From Tamarix chinensis (taxonomy: Eukaryota > Streptophyta > Magnoliopsida > Caryophyllales > Tamaricaceae), in NCBI GenBank assembly GCA_030549775.1, contig CM060175.1, positions 36,578,318 to 36,642,317 of the forward strand: a DNA stretch of 64,000 nt, in the 5' to 3' direction. The stretch's first letter is position 1; each line of letters starts with the position of its first letter. Of the stretch, positions 37,798 through 49,400 are shown piece after piece. The position numbers and the translations under genes were made by a program. Under the pieces are notes generated by a model. The model was not told the DNA's origin. It made no database searches and worked only from the letters and a program-made list of their open reading frames with translations.

Positions 37798-40700
37798 GTA
37801 AGGATGTAGTTAAGGCCAATTATGTGTGTTATGTGCCTTGTATGCCATGTGTTATGTTATTTGTATGCCTTATGTTATTATGACTGCTTACTTGTTACAT
37901 AACGTAGAGTTAAGGTACATTTATATGACATCCTTATGGCATGTGTAAAATGATGTGTATGTTGTGCTTGTAGTGTTATGTGATGTGATCCTCTAGGACA
38001 TGCATGCTAGGATGCTTTAAAGATATGGTATAGGGTGAAAGGATAAAAAGGAAAAAATAGGGAAATGAGTTGACTAAAGGGAACTGAGAATGACCTAATT
38101 ATCTCATGACCTATAAGGGTACAAAAAAAAAGAAAAATATGGACAAAATAAGAGAATGGAGTGAATCTTTCATGGGGAAGTCTAGGGTTTGCGTGGGATG
38201 GATGGTATTTGCATGGGAATGACCCTTACATGGGAGAAGTTGACTTGAGGTCTAAGAAAGGTGAGGGAAGTGTTTTTCGAGTGATTGGAGTCTATGGGTG
38301 AAAATTAGTATGTAAGTTGGAATAAGGGTGCATAGGAAACCTGGCTAGGGTTTAGGAGGAAAACCCTAAATGGAGGAGATTATGGAAGTGAAAATAATGG
38401 AGAGGACAGGAATATGTGGTAAGAGTGGAAGGATATCACATGGAGGGTGATTGTGTATGTCATGTAGAAGAGAGGATGGTAGGTGAGTAATGGAGAGGTG
38501 ATATATGGAAAAAGAGAGGTGCTAGGGTTTGGGGTGGCCAACTAGGATTTTGTGGTCACATGTGCAAAATGGGAAGTAGAGTGGAATGATTGGGGTTGAA
38601 TCTAAGTGAGTTGATGTGTTGAGGGTAAAGGAGCTTTAGTTGCGTAGGATAGAGGAAGGTTGGGCCATATAGGCCAATTAGGGTTTTGGGGGGAAAACCC
38701 TAGAGGGCGATAGTGAGTTAAGTTAAAGGTATAGGGAAATGGGCCTTGACCCACACACTTAGGAGATGGGTATTTATGGTAAGTGAGGAGAAGAGGGAAA
38801 TGATGTCTGGATGTGTTAGAAGGCACAAAAGTCCCAAGATATGGGACGAGCCTCTCTCAAGAGAATAGGAGTGATCGGGTTGTGCGAGTTAGTAGTCCAA
38901 GGGACATGCATGTCTAGGGTGGTAATAGCTATCAAATAAGACACGAATAAGATACTAACAACTTAAAGAGAAAGATTGTTGATTCGGGTCCAGACTGGTC
39001 CACTAGCGAATAATAGTGGCCAGGTGTCGGGGTGCCCTAAAGATTGTTCCACCTACGAATAATAGTGGTTAGGAGCATTCTACCTTGTATGTTTCCGATC
39101 TACCAACTATAATAGTGGGGGATCCTGAGCTCAACAAAACCAAACCTAATGATGTTAAACCATGGAAAGATACTATCTACTAACAATGAAACACTATAAG
39201 AGTTGGGGCTAGACTAGTCCACCAACGAATAATAGTAGCCAGGTACGTTCTGTCTTGGGTGTTTTTCTGGTCCATCAGCTATAATAGTGGGATTCCCGTA
39301 CTCGCATGGATTGATAATAAGCATGAAATGAGTACATTGACCAGAGATCTAATGAATAAGTTTAACTGTAATATAACACGACCTCCACTATCTACATTGC
39401 TTGTATGCTTATCTATATGATCCTACTTGTATTATATGCCTTTTTGTGTATGGCCTTAGCTACATGGTTACCTTACTCAATACATAGCATACTGACCACC
39501 CATTTCATGGGTGTTGCTTGTTCCCACGAGCAGAGGGCCCCTGTTGAGTTTGTACAAGTAGGAGATACCATCTTCAATGCCTATGATACTTATGAGGCAT
39601 CTGGGGGTTGAGAGTTGACCATTGGACTTGTCATGGGGGCCCCGAGAGCGATGTTGACCAAACTCATTTCTATCCTTGTTTACTTATGTTTCCGTTGTAT
39701 TTTGGTTTTGTTTTGTTATGTTGTACCTTTTATCCCTTTTGGAAACTTTAACTATGTAACCTATTTGTGTTGTAACAACTTTTATGGTGCACTCTGATTT
39801 TCGTGTTATAAACATTTTGGTTTCTACACATCTTTGTTTAAGTTTGTCTATTACCTTGTGAAAACTTTTCTTTAGCGTTGTGGTTAGTACGAGACTGGGT
39901 GGGGGCTGAGCTTGTATTGATCATAGTGGTAGTACCTACGTGCTTGTATTTGTTTATTTAATCAAAACTATAATTTTGGGGGTGTTACACTTTGATACTC
40001 TTCCACTTTAAGTCATTATTGTATTATCCATAGGTTATGTAATTTATATTTTCTTGTATGATGAGTAGGGCCCCCATTATTCTAAATCATGTAGAACGGA
40101 CTGAAACACCTTCTTGGGGTAAAACACTCTTAAGCCACTATTATCATCTGGTAGAACGGATATAAAACATTACCTTGGCCCTACTCACATGATCTTTCAC
40201 TTTAAATGATTAATGCTTTATTCACGATTGATTTATAGGTACTGAGCACATTAAGGAAGATAAGCACATCATGCACGTTATAAGGCCGATCTTTATAGTT
40301 TAAATCCTTAATTCCCTTAAACCCAAATTTTACATCCCTAGCATAACTTCTCTTATATTGATCATTCAACCACCAAATATAGTATATCATTCTCAAATAT
40401 TATCATTGTTAACATACCAAAGTTCATGGTCTAACGCCCATGTATCACACATATAATAATAGCCCGATCCCAAAAGTTATCATTCATAAAGCTCCCCAAA
40501 CCCTAATTTCACGTGTTAGTCATAACTCTTTCCATATGACTCATATGATTACCCAAATTTAATAAACATCCTTAAAATACCAATATTAACACCATATCCA
40601 TAACTTATGGTTTAACTCAATGGTTTTATGCATGGGATAATAATATTACCATTTTAAGGTTACTATGCCCTAATTAGGTCATTATCTCATTTTAAGGAAC

Positions 40701-42699
40701 CTACAATATTCTTAATTACTCCAAATACTTCTCTTGATATCATTGTAATATTTAATCACCTAAAACATTAAAATACCAAAATTTTCATATTAACCCATAT
40801 TACTATTCCATAAGTTATATTTTTTTCACAAATATGACTTAGCGTAACAGAATTATATTAACTGCCCATTCTTACTTCCTTTATATCATATAAATCCACA
40901 TTATCATGACATATCATTAACAACATACATTCCATCATATAACAACAATATCATGATAATACACATACCCATGCAAGCATTTAACATAAAAATCCTAACC
41001 CATCGATTAGTATCCTTAGCAACAAGGACACGAGACTCTAAGCACGTAAATCCTAGACTTACTCTTTTGAGATCACTAGAATATCACCTATGAAAATGAA
41101 ATAATATACAATTAGGATTGGAGATTAAAATTGAGGGAAAAATTAAGGTAAGGGAGGGTAAAATGGAATTAATGGGAGTTAAAGGGAATTTTATGTTGCA
41201 TGGAAGTATGGTGGAATGTATGGTGATGCTATGGTGGTGTTTAGGTAAGGTTTGAGGGTGAAGAAGAGGGTGTATGGCTGAAATGGGAAGGCTACATAGG
41301 CTTGCAACTGACGATGTACCTCTAGGGCGAGAGCTGGGATCCTGCATGGGTAGTCTGTACGAAGAGACATGGTCGTGCTCAAGCAACGAATTACGCAAGA
41401 ATTAACGAATAGGTGTGCATGAGCATATGGAGGCTATGCACAAGCCATGTGAGGGTGTACAGACAAAAAATGTCGGTTTGCATAGGTTTGTGACAAGGAA
41501 AAATAGAGGTGTATGGTCGTACATGAGGTCATGCACAAGCCTTGTGCCTCATAAAAACGTGATGGATGCAAGGAAAGAAGAGGAGAAAACGGCAGTGGTT
41601 GACGACGATGGCCGATGGCGACAAGGGGGAGTGATGAAGTGGCCTTGGTGGTTGGTCCATCAAGCTCAATGTGGTTCTAGGTGGCTATGGCGGTGCACGG
41701 GGATGAAGGTGGTGGTTCAGGCAACAAAAATAAAGTCAGGGAAGAAAGGAAGAAGAAGAAAGAACGAAGAGAGGGAGGGATTGGGCAGGCTTGATCAACA
41801 GACAATATATGTCTACAATGAGACAAACAAATGAGGAAGAAAGAAAGAGGTGAGTAGTGTGTGTGTGTGTGTGGTGTGGGGTGGTGTGCGAATAGAGAAG
41901 ATGTAGAGGTGATAGCACGACTAAAGGGTGAAGATGATGATGGTTGTAGGGGAACAAGAGAAGCATGGCAAGGGTAAGGGATGGCAGGAGCAAAATTCAA
42001 TGGAGATAAGGTGAGGTGATAGTTGTGTGTAGTAGGGGGTAAGATAAACACACATAAGACAAGAAGAAAAAAAATTAACCCTGAAAAGGAAGAAAGGAAA
42101 AAAGAAGAAAGAAAAGAAAAAAGGGAAAAAGGGTTAAGTTATGATTAGATAAATTTTAGTTAGGTAAAATTAGGTAAGATTAGTATATAAATTGATTAGG
42201 ATAAAGGTTGGGTTAAGAATATAATTTCCCGGGCCAAATATTAAGTTAAGATTTTGGAATTAAGAAATTTTGATAAGGCTATAATAACATTTTTTTAAGA
42301 TTAAAATCAGATTAAGGTGTTAATGATACGGGACTTGGTTTAACAAAATTTTAGGATATTACATCTACAAACTAATTCACTCGAACAAAACCCCTTAGCT
42401 AAAAATGACGAACCAGTTAATCGATCTGCCTGAAAATTTATTTTATTCAAAATTTCTAACTTTACTCAAAACCATATTTACTTAAAACTCTATTATAGTT
42501 CCAAATCAATATCAAACATTATAAAAATTTATTAAACACCATAATTTTCCATTCTATAAATCTTATAAAAATATAATGCATTTAAGACCATTAAAGAGAT
42601 TAAAGAAGTAAATTTTACTTATAACCTTTTTAGTGTATCTATTATGATTTATTATTGTTTTATTGGCTTACTGAAATTAATTTAACTTGGTATTGTTGT

Positions 42700-43730
42700 T
42701 GATATTGAATAGTATGTTGTGGCCGTAAACATTGTTAATGCTGAGTCTATTAGAGGGTGATTTTATCTTACCTATACTAACTGCTTGAAGAAGGTGTTTA
42801 CATGTGACAAGAAGTATATATGTAAGAAGTGTGACAAGTGGGATGTTAAAGCATGTGAAAAGTAATGTGTTTGATTATCATCCTAAATTTTCAATTATGT
42901 TTAACTAATGTTCTTTGTTTCTCTTTGTTATACTAACTTCTATATTTTGGTTTGTGTAGACATAAAGTTAAGGTTCAAATGATTGGTAATACTTTAAATG
43001 TTCTTGTTACTTTCTAGGATATGGAGGTGAAGAAATTGATTGGTATTCATGCTTATGATTTGACGAAAAAGTCTTTGGGGGTAATACTTAATGATAATGT
43101 ATCTTGTTATTGAGTCTTGCTTTATAGTTTATTGATGTTAATCTTACCTTCTATTTTAACTTTAAAGGATATTTATGAGGAGTTCCCATTGAAATTGGAT
43201 CACTTGGTTAAAAAGAGGGCAATTTTTTTATTCAAGTTTATGATGATGGTTGTGGATAACCCTATTATACCTAAAAAATTTCAATTGATGCTAATGATTT
43301 GGCTAAGTATAGAAAACCTCAGCATTGTGTGAGACACATGCTAATATGGATAAATTTGTATTTGTGTCAGTGTTATTTGTAGGTCAAATGATAGGAAATA
43401 ATAATCTTTTATTTGATTTTCTGGGACTTTGAATTTTTACCTAAGTTGAAGGAAAGTGAACTGGATGATTTTGAGTTAACTACAATATACATATGTATGC
43501 ATAGAGAAGTAGTTTTTTTTCCTAGTTTATATTCTTTTGTTGCGTGATTTGTTTCCTTACTATAGGGTAATTCGAATGATGATAAGGCTAGCAGTCCATT
43601 AAAGAAGAAGTCACACTTTCTTACAGAGGCTGATGATTGTGTCAAAAGGTCACTACTTGATGATTTTTTAGAAACATGTTCAAAGAAGAAGATGAAGTTT
43701 GTGTTGAGAGATTCTTGAAGGAAGTTTGTT
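42700..43730 (+). pseudogene. Helitron RPA1-like protein remnant (C-terminal part)
   Basis: The frame near 42713 reads VVAVNIVNAESIRG. After a stop and shift come CDKKYICKKCDKWDVKAC, the zinc-ribbon segment of replication factor A C-terminal domains. HKVKVQMIG and DMEVKKLIGIHAYDL follow, matching the OB-fold that carries the ribbon (...F.R..E.L.G..A..L). At 43150-43210 DIYEEFPLKLDHLVKKRA matches its last strand and helix, and KRSLLDDF near 43640 matches the usual C-terminal tail. Splits between these pieces look like introns plus decay. The sequence is a Helitron-borne copy, not the cellular RPA1. The matching N-terminal OB-fold occurs at 10.7-11.2 kb. Confidence 0.65.
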
Positions 43731-43854
43731 AAGGATTGATGGTCCTTTGTTACCTCATGATAGGGAATATGTGATAGCATTATGGAATCAAGTTAATGGG
43801 CGTCTCCATAATATTTGCGATCACTTTTTGCAACATTGTTATCATTAGAATAAA

Positions 43855-44188
43855 TGTAATACCTCTAAATTGAGAGGAGTCTTATATAAATTGATATGCC
43901 TACTTATATCAATATGGTATACCATCCTTTTTGTAATTTTATCTAAGAAAATTAAGCATAGTTGCTGTGGAGTAAAATTTAGGACGGGTGGTTCTCCTAT
44001 GAAGGTTCATTTTTAAAAAAATTCTAAGGAAGTGCTTGAGTAAGAACAATATGAGCTAAAATTACACGTGTTGATTTGTGGGACTAACCGATCAATCCAA
44101 AATCCCCTTAGGATAACCCCACAACCCTTGTGAGACTAGGTGACTACCAAGCAACCTCCACATGGTCGTATCAACTTGAGGTATTACA
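43855..44188 (+). mobile_element. solo Cassandra-type LTR, 334 bp
   Basis: It begins TGTAATACCTC and ends GAGGTATTACA, a perfect terminal inverted pair. It aligns with the 1-296 copy (ATATCAA.ATGG.ATACCATCC; GTGTTGATTTGTGGG; GGTCGTATCAACTTGAGG). Its 5S domain is present but mutated (GGACGGGTGG for GGATGGGTGA). Flanks ATAAA and ATATA match at four of five bases. It separates the RPA-like and helicase parts of the Helitron relic. Confidence 0.75.
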
Positions 44189-44298
44189 ATATATAAGTTG
44201 ACCTAAGGTTATTTTAACGTTATTTAGTAGATGATATTCTATATATGCAGTGAAGGTTGATGAATGGAAATGGTTAGTTTCTCAATACATCAAAACTT

Positions 44299-45830
44299 TT
44301 GTTGATGTCATATATTATTTTTTGCATAAGCTCCAATGATTGTCTCTTAATGCCGACAGATCTTAAGTTATCCGATGACGAAATAAAAAGCCATGCATTA
44401 GTTGAGATTGATAATACATTCAATAGCTATGGTAAGTGTTTAAGTGATTTTGATTGTATGCCATTACCAAAGTCTGAGAATTGACTTCTTATAATCAATT
44501 ATTGTTGGATGAATTGAGTTGTGATCGTTTAGCATTGGTTGAAGAATATATGAATATCATCTCCACTACCACTGATGATGATTCTCATGTATACAAGACT
44601 ATAATGGATGTTACTATATCTAATTTAAGTGGTGTTTGTTTTTTTATTTATGGTTATGGTGGCTCTAAGAAGACATTTATATGTCAAAATTTATTAGCTG
44701 CACTGCAATCAAGGGGTGACATTATATTAAATATTGCTTTGAGTGGAATTACCTCCCTTATTTTGCCTCATGGCAGATATGCTCATTCATGCTTTGCTAT
44801 TCTCTTAAATCTAAATAAAGATTCTATTTGCAATATTCAACAAGGCAACTCACTTGAATATTTGCTTGTGAGGTGCAAACTTACAATTCAAAATGAAGCA
44901 CAAATGCTGCAAAAATATTATTCAGAGGCTTTGGACAAAACAATGCAAGGAATATTACGTTTTAACAATGTACATAGTCTGAATAAGTTGTTATACCAAA
45001 GGGCACTCGATGATAACATATTTTGCTTGCAACTACTAATTCTTCTTATTTATGGTGTGATTGTAAGAAACTTTGGCAAACAAAAAAACCATACGGCTTC
45101 GGAATACTAGCTCCAGTGATGAGACTGTTGGGTTAAGGGATTTTTTTAGAATGTCTTGCTAGCATTAGTGATAGCACAATTGGAGGCCCAAATGATTGTA
45201 GTGCCAAAATAGATATTCCTTATGATATTTTGCTGAGATAGTCTGGTCATCCAATTGCATCTATTGTTGAAAATACTTAACCATCCTTCAATAATACTAC
45301 TTAGAATGACAATTATTTATAGGGAAGATCCATCCTAACACCAATCATTGATGTTGCTGATAGCACTTGCATATTAGAGACTAATGTAGATTTCTTGTAA
45401 GATTTGCACACCCCTAAAATGATTGCGATGTTTAGGTTATGCTTAAAGGTTAGTACTCCAATTATATTGTTGCATAATATAGATCGTTTAAAAGGGCTTT
45501 TGTAATTGTATGTGGTTGATTATTACAAGACTTGGTAAAAATATTTTTGAAGTAAAGGTCTTAGGTAGAAATAATATCGATCATAATCTTTTTATTCTAA
45601 GAATGTCATTGACACTATAAGACTAACACTTACCTTTTATATTTAGTTGCAAATAATTTCCTTTTATTGTATCATATACAATGATCATAAATAAAAGTCA
45701 AGGATAATCACTATTCCATATTAAAGTCATTCTACAAATATAATCTTCAACCATAAACAGCTGTATAATATTATATCAACCATAGGTAGCTTTATATTAT
45801 GGTAACAAGAGTTACTAATCACTAAGACTT
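44299..45830 (+). pseudogene. Helitron Pif1-like helicase remnant
   Basis: Frames from 44350 to 45110 show LKLSDDEIKSHALVEID, LLLDELSCDRLAL, then VCFFIYGYGGSKKTF. This is the Walker A region of Helitron helicases (normally FVYGYGGTGKTF) with two altered residues, so ATP binding should be lost. Next come the segments SGITSLILPHGRYAHS and NEAQM (Walker B, normally DEAPM). Beyond the stop at 45108, shifted frames still give IGGPNDCSAKIDIP, ASIVENT, LTPIIDVAD and MIINKSQG (motif of the C-terminal helicase half) to about 45.7 kb. Helitron helicases unwind DNA during rolling-circle transposition. No Rep nuclease domain was found. Confidence 0.8.
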
Positions 45831-45917
45831 ACAGATTTTGTTATATCAAAATGATCGCACTAATATCAGACAATATTGTACATCTATAGAATTATTTAAA
45901 ATTATAAATTCTCTTTG

Positions 45918-45948
<31 letters not shown>

Positions 45949-46251
45949 TTTTTATATTTATATTTCGTTTGAGATTTTCTCTCGTCTTTATGATTTCCAC
46001 CATCATTGTGCGCCCATTTTGCCCTCCCAGCGTCGGGAGGCACTGATCATGCAATTTTCAACAAAACAACCTCTCAATTCGAAATGGAAAGATTTTGATT
46101 TTGGTTCTAGATCCGGACTCTTCCCAGAACCCTTCCAATCCTGAAGCCAGATTTAATTGACGTGTACCGCTCCTACTCTTTCCTCCCATTGAATCTATCT
46201 TCATAACAATTATATTTCTACCGTTGCTTAATTCAGTGAGGGAGAGGACCA
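45831..46251 (+). promoter_or_regulatory. upstream and 5' leader region of SCD1-type gene
   Basis: Only about 400 bases separate the decayed Helitron from the SCD1 start codon. The stretch contains an (ATT)n run at about 45918-45944, then more G/C-rich sequence from 45990 that is likely the 5' untranslated leader. No clear TATA box was identified near a start site, which is common for housekeeping genes. The core promoter presumably lies here, but the exact start cannot be read from sequence. Confidence 0.45.
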
Positions 46252-46428
46252 ATGGCCCGGATCTTTGAATACTTCATTGTGTGTGGGATCGGGCCCGAAA
46301 TTCGAACGTTGGGCGAGGACAAAGGTTTTCATGGAACGGGTTTCAGATACTTGCCGTCTCTGCTCGATCAATATCCTCCTTCCAGTCACAGTCTGCATCC
46401 TTCGGCGCCGCCACCCCAGCTTCCGACG
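46252..46428 (+). CDS. SCD1: SCD1 exon 1
   Basis: 59 codons, phase 0 at the end. The ATG at 46252 is chosen because the family's conserved N-terminus starts there. The donor is CCGACG|GTGAGT. Confidence 0.9.
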
Positions 46429-49400
46429 GTGAGTCAATCGCCTTACATTTTCTGAATTTAAAATTTGTTGTTTGCGTTTTTTTTAATTGGATGCTGAAAT
46501 AATGTGATATTTTATTTTTCTTCTGTTGTCTGAAATTTTTTGGGACGAAGAGAACGTTTGAGTTACTTCTTGCCGTGGATTCTAAGTTACCTTAGTCAAG
46601 AAGTGTGTTGTTTGGGAGTTGCCTTTTAGAGCACCAAAATAAGCATCGAATCGATTGTATGCAGCGTGATGGCACTGACACTAGTTTGCCTAGGGGTTAC
46701 TCGAATCGCGGAATGTACTAAATTTCTAGATGGCTGCCGAGATGGAGGGGCAGCGCACTATCTCCTCCATCAGTCGGTTTTCAGTGTAACAGTGCTTCAT
46801 ATATAGCCATCTTTGGTAGTTTTTGTCCCCCTCTCCCTCCAAAAACCTTCCAACTGTCTGCTTCAATCGTTCAGTTATCCATATCTAATCAAGGTAAATC
46901 TTTGAAGGATATCACGTGGAGATAACATTACATAATTAATTGCGTTATAGTCATCTCGCTTCCTTTATTGCCCATGTGCCGGCAGACTTTGTTTAAGCAT
47001 CCATTTCGCTTTGGGGTTTAAATCGGTTACTCTTCCTTCCCTGGAGAAAAACATCAAACTCTGCCAGTGACCTGGCCTTGACATTCTTTAGCTCTGCTCG
47101 TGGGTAGTGATTTTAAGTCCGGTCTTTGAGAGGAAGGGTGTGTCTGGTGTTTAAAATACAAAGAAACAATGCCTATTACTATTAGTATCTCATTTGAGTT
47201 AATAGGGACTCAGCAATGGGCAAGAAAGCCATGGTCCTGTCAGTTGTGTCTATTTGTTGCAGATTCAGCTTTTTTAAACCATAAAAGAGTTTTTTCTTTT
47301 TTCCTTTCGAAAAAAAAAATGATCTTCTGAAAAATAAAGGAAGTTGTTCATGATCTTACACCTATTCAACCTAAGTCCAAGATTTGAAATTTGTTTAATG
47401 CCTCCTTCATTGTTTGGCCATTTACCCTGCCCATTCATTTATCAAGAACATTATTGGTAACAACCTGTCGGCTAACTAGCTGATAAGCAAGCCCTTGCCC
47501 TCCTCAAGCTTGATAAGGAAGAGCTTGAATTGTAAGTAGTGAGCCCACATTAGGACCTAAGTTTTGGTCTAACACACTTCTAATTCTTGATGCACGTTTA
47601 GAAGTGGGCTGTTATGCCCTCCCATAGATGCAATATCCATACTGTAGACCAAGTACTTATGGACATTAGATAGTCTATAATAGATGGCTAATGCAAGTTG
47701 CCTGCTAATTCAGAAACCATTGGACAGGCATTGCTCATATGCTTATTGCACAACCACGCTCTTGGATTGGCTTTGTCATAAATTTGCATGCTATATCAGT
47801 ATTTCTTGGAACAAATATTACTCATGTGCTTGAAGAAAATGAATGATTTGCACTTTTACATGACCATGGCTTGTCTTGGTTCCTGACTTTTGGGCTTACT
47901 GGCTCAACAAGCAAGCCTGTCAAGCCCTTTGTCACCACTGAGGCCTGACAAGGAAGAGTGCTCCTAATGAAGCCACATCGAGGCTAAAAGTGTGATATAA
48001 CAGACTTCCAATTCCCAACGTGTGACAAATTATGGGTGTTAAATTAGTGTGAATTCTATTATGTCATGATGTCAAATAAATTATGGTTAGGATTGATGTA
48101 TTTTCTTGTAACTATGTCTAGTTACTGGTTATGGAAGCTTCACTTATGAAGAAAGTGCTTAAATATATTCTTTATGTATTTGCTAGGATATGTGATAAAT
48201 TAGTTGTTAAACAACAAGGTTCTTACTCTTGTCAAATCATCTGTCTGGTTAGCTTTCGTTGCTCGGCTTCTTTGGTTAAACAGGAATTTTCTTGGTGGGC
48301 TGCTCCCAAAATGTAATTACTTCTTTCAGTGTATCATAATATTTTATTGATTTTTTCATTCTTGTGGAGCTGATTCTTTTTCTTCTTTTATTCTTAACGC
48401 CTCCAATGCAGTGTGTTCTGCCTGCTGGGATAGAGTTCTATGCATCAGGCTTTGATTCTGATGACCCACATACTTATCCTCGGAGTTATCCTATTGTTTT
48501 GACAGGTATGCTGTGGTCCTGGGATAGTTTTCTAAACAAAGTTATGGTTCTTTCTGAAATTTGTGGATGCACCGTAAGAAAGACAGCTTTTGAGCTCCAT
48601 ATATGTTGGATATAATAGAAATTATTGACTAACCAAAACTATTAGCTTGAACTGATCTTTTAAAATTTTACTCATGCACTATTTTACTGTGTTTAAGGGT
48701 ATTAGACTCCTCCATCAAAGTGTTCTAGTTCTTTCTGTGTCGAGTGGAAAACAGTATTGAAAAGTTAAATACTCTTTTGGAAAAGGAAGTATACAAGAAG
48801 TAATCCTCCAAAATTGGAAAGAATGAATTGACTTTATGGAAATCAAGTCTTCTGCTGAATATTAGAAATCCTGATGAACTAGTGCATTTGCAAACTCATT
48901 TTATGGAAACTTTCCTCTCTCTCTTCCTCCTTTTTTCCCTAGAATTCAGTAACATACGTAGTCTTCATAGAGTCCTTTGTTGTGGCACCCAAGGAGTGAA
49001 AAATTGAAGAATTAGATTCAAGATGTCCAGGACCTTTTCCTTAGTCTGGCAGTGGGGCAAGGGGTAGTTTTGTGGCCTCATTGTACTCCCTTCATTAGTA
49101 CTTTGCTGCTATGAGAGGTATACGTGCTTGTTCCCATATATTATCAGAAAATAGGTAAAAATATGTCTGTTGGGTTGCTGAATGTTGCATATGGGGAAAA
49201 ACCTGAAAGGTAGGTTCGATGATTTGGCAATTGTTCTATTTGATTCCTTGCTTTGTATTAGAAGAACTTTACATGCATGGAATTTATACAATCTCCAACA
49301 CTTTAACATAGTTTCTATCCCTCTCCTGGGGGTGGGGGCCTGGGGGGTTGTTGTGGATGGCTATGCACTTAGGTAGTACAATATATTTTTACATCCACTT

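Larger units (their letters stand above)
29871..39989 (+). mobile_element. LTR F, family X, plus orientation, split by LTR E
   Basis: The LTR consists of 29871-31214 and 37235-39989, about 4.1 kb without the insert. It starts TGAAATACCCC and ends GGGGGTGTTACA at 39989. Flanks CTCTA (29866-29870) and CTTTG (39990-39994) differ only by C/T and A/G transitions, compatible with decay of one duplication. Its order is A/T-rich start, TATAAATA (30702-30709) after a CCAAT word, pyrimidine/GC-rich leader, trinucleotide tract (37330-37515), 61-nt box (37737-37797), then inverted copies of the GGACCAC/ATAATAGTGG repeats. It lies within LTR C and is interrupted by LTR E. Confidence 0.7.
29046..42363 (-). 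mobile_element. LTR C, minus orientation, split by a 10.1-kb insertion
   Basis: The LTR lies in two parts, 29046-29870 and 39990-42363, about 3.2 kb in total. Plus-strand ends are TGTAACACC at 29046 and TTTTAGGATATTACA ending at 42363. Both parts share CCACTATTAT.ATC..GTGGAA-type repeat units (29750-29850; 40070-40160), and the sequence reads through if the insert is removed (GACTCT|TTGATACTCTTCCACTTTAAG). The right part contains a GC-rich leader (41540-42060) and a splice-acceptor-like TTTTCATAG|GTGA at about 41087 on the minus strand. A degenerate primer site lies to the left, so this is the 5' LTR of an otherwise eroded element. Confidence 0.6.
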
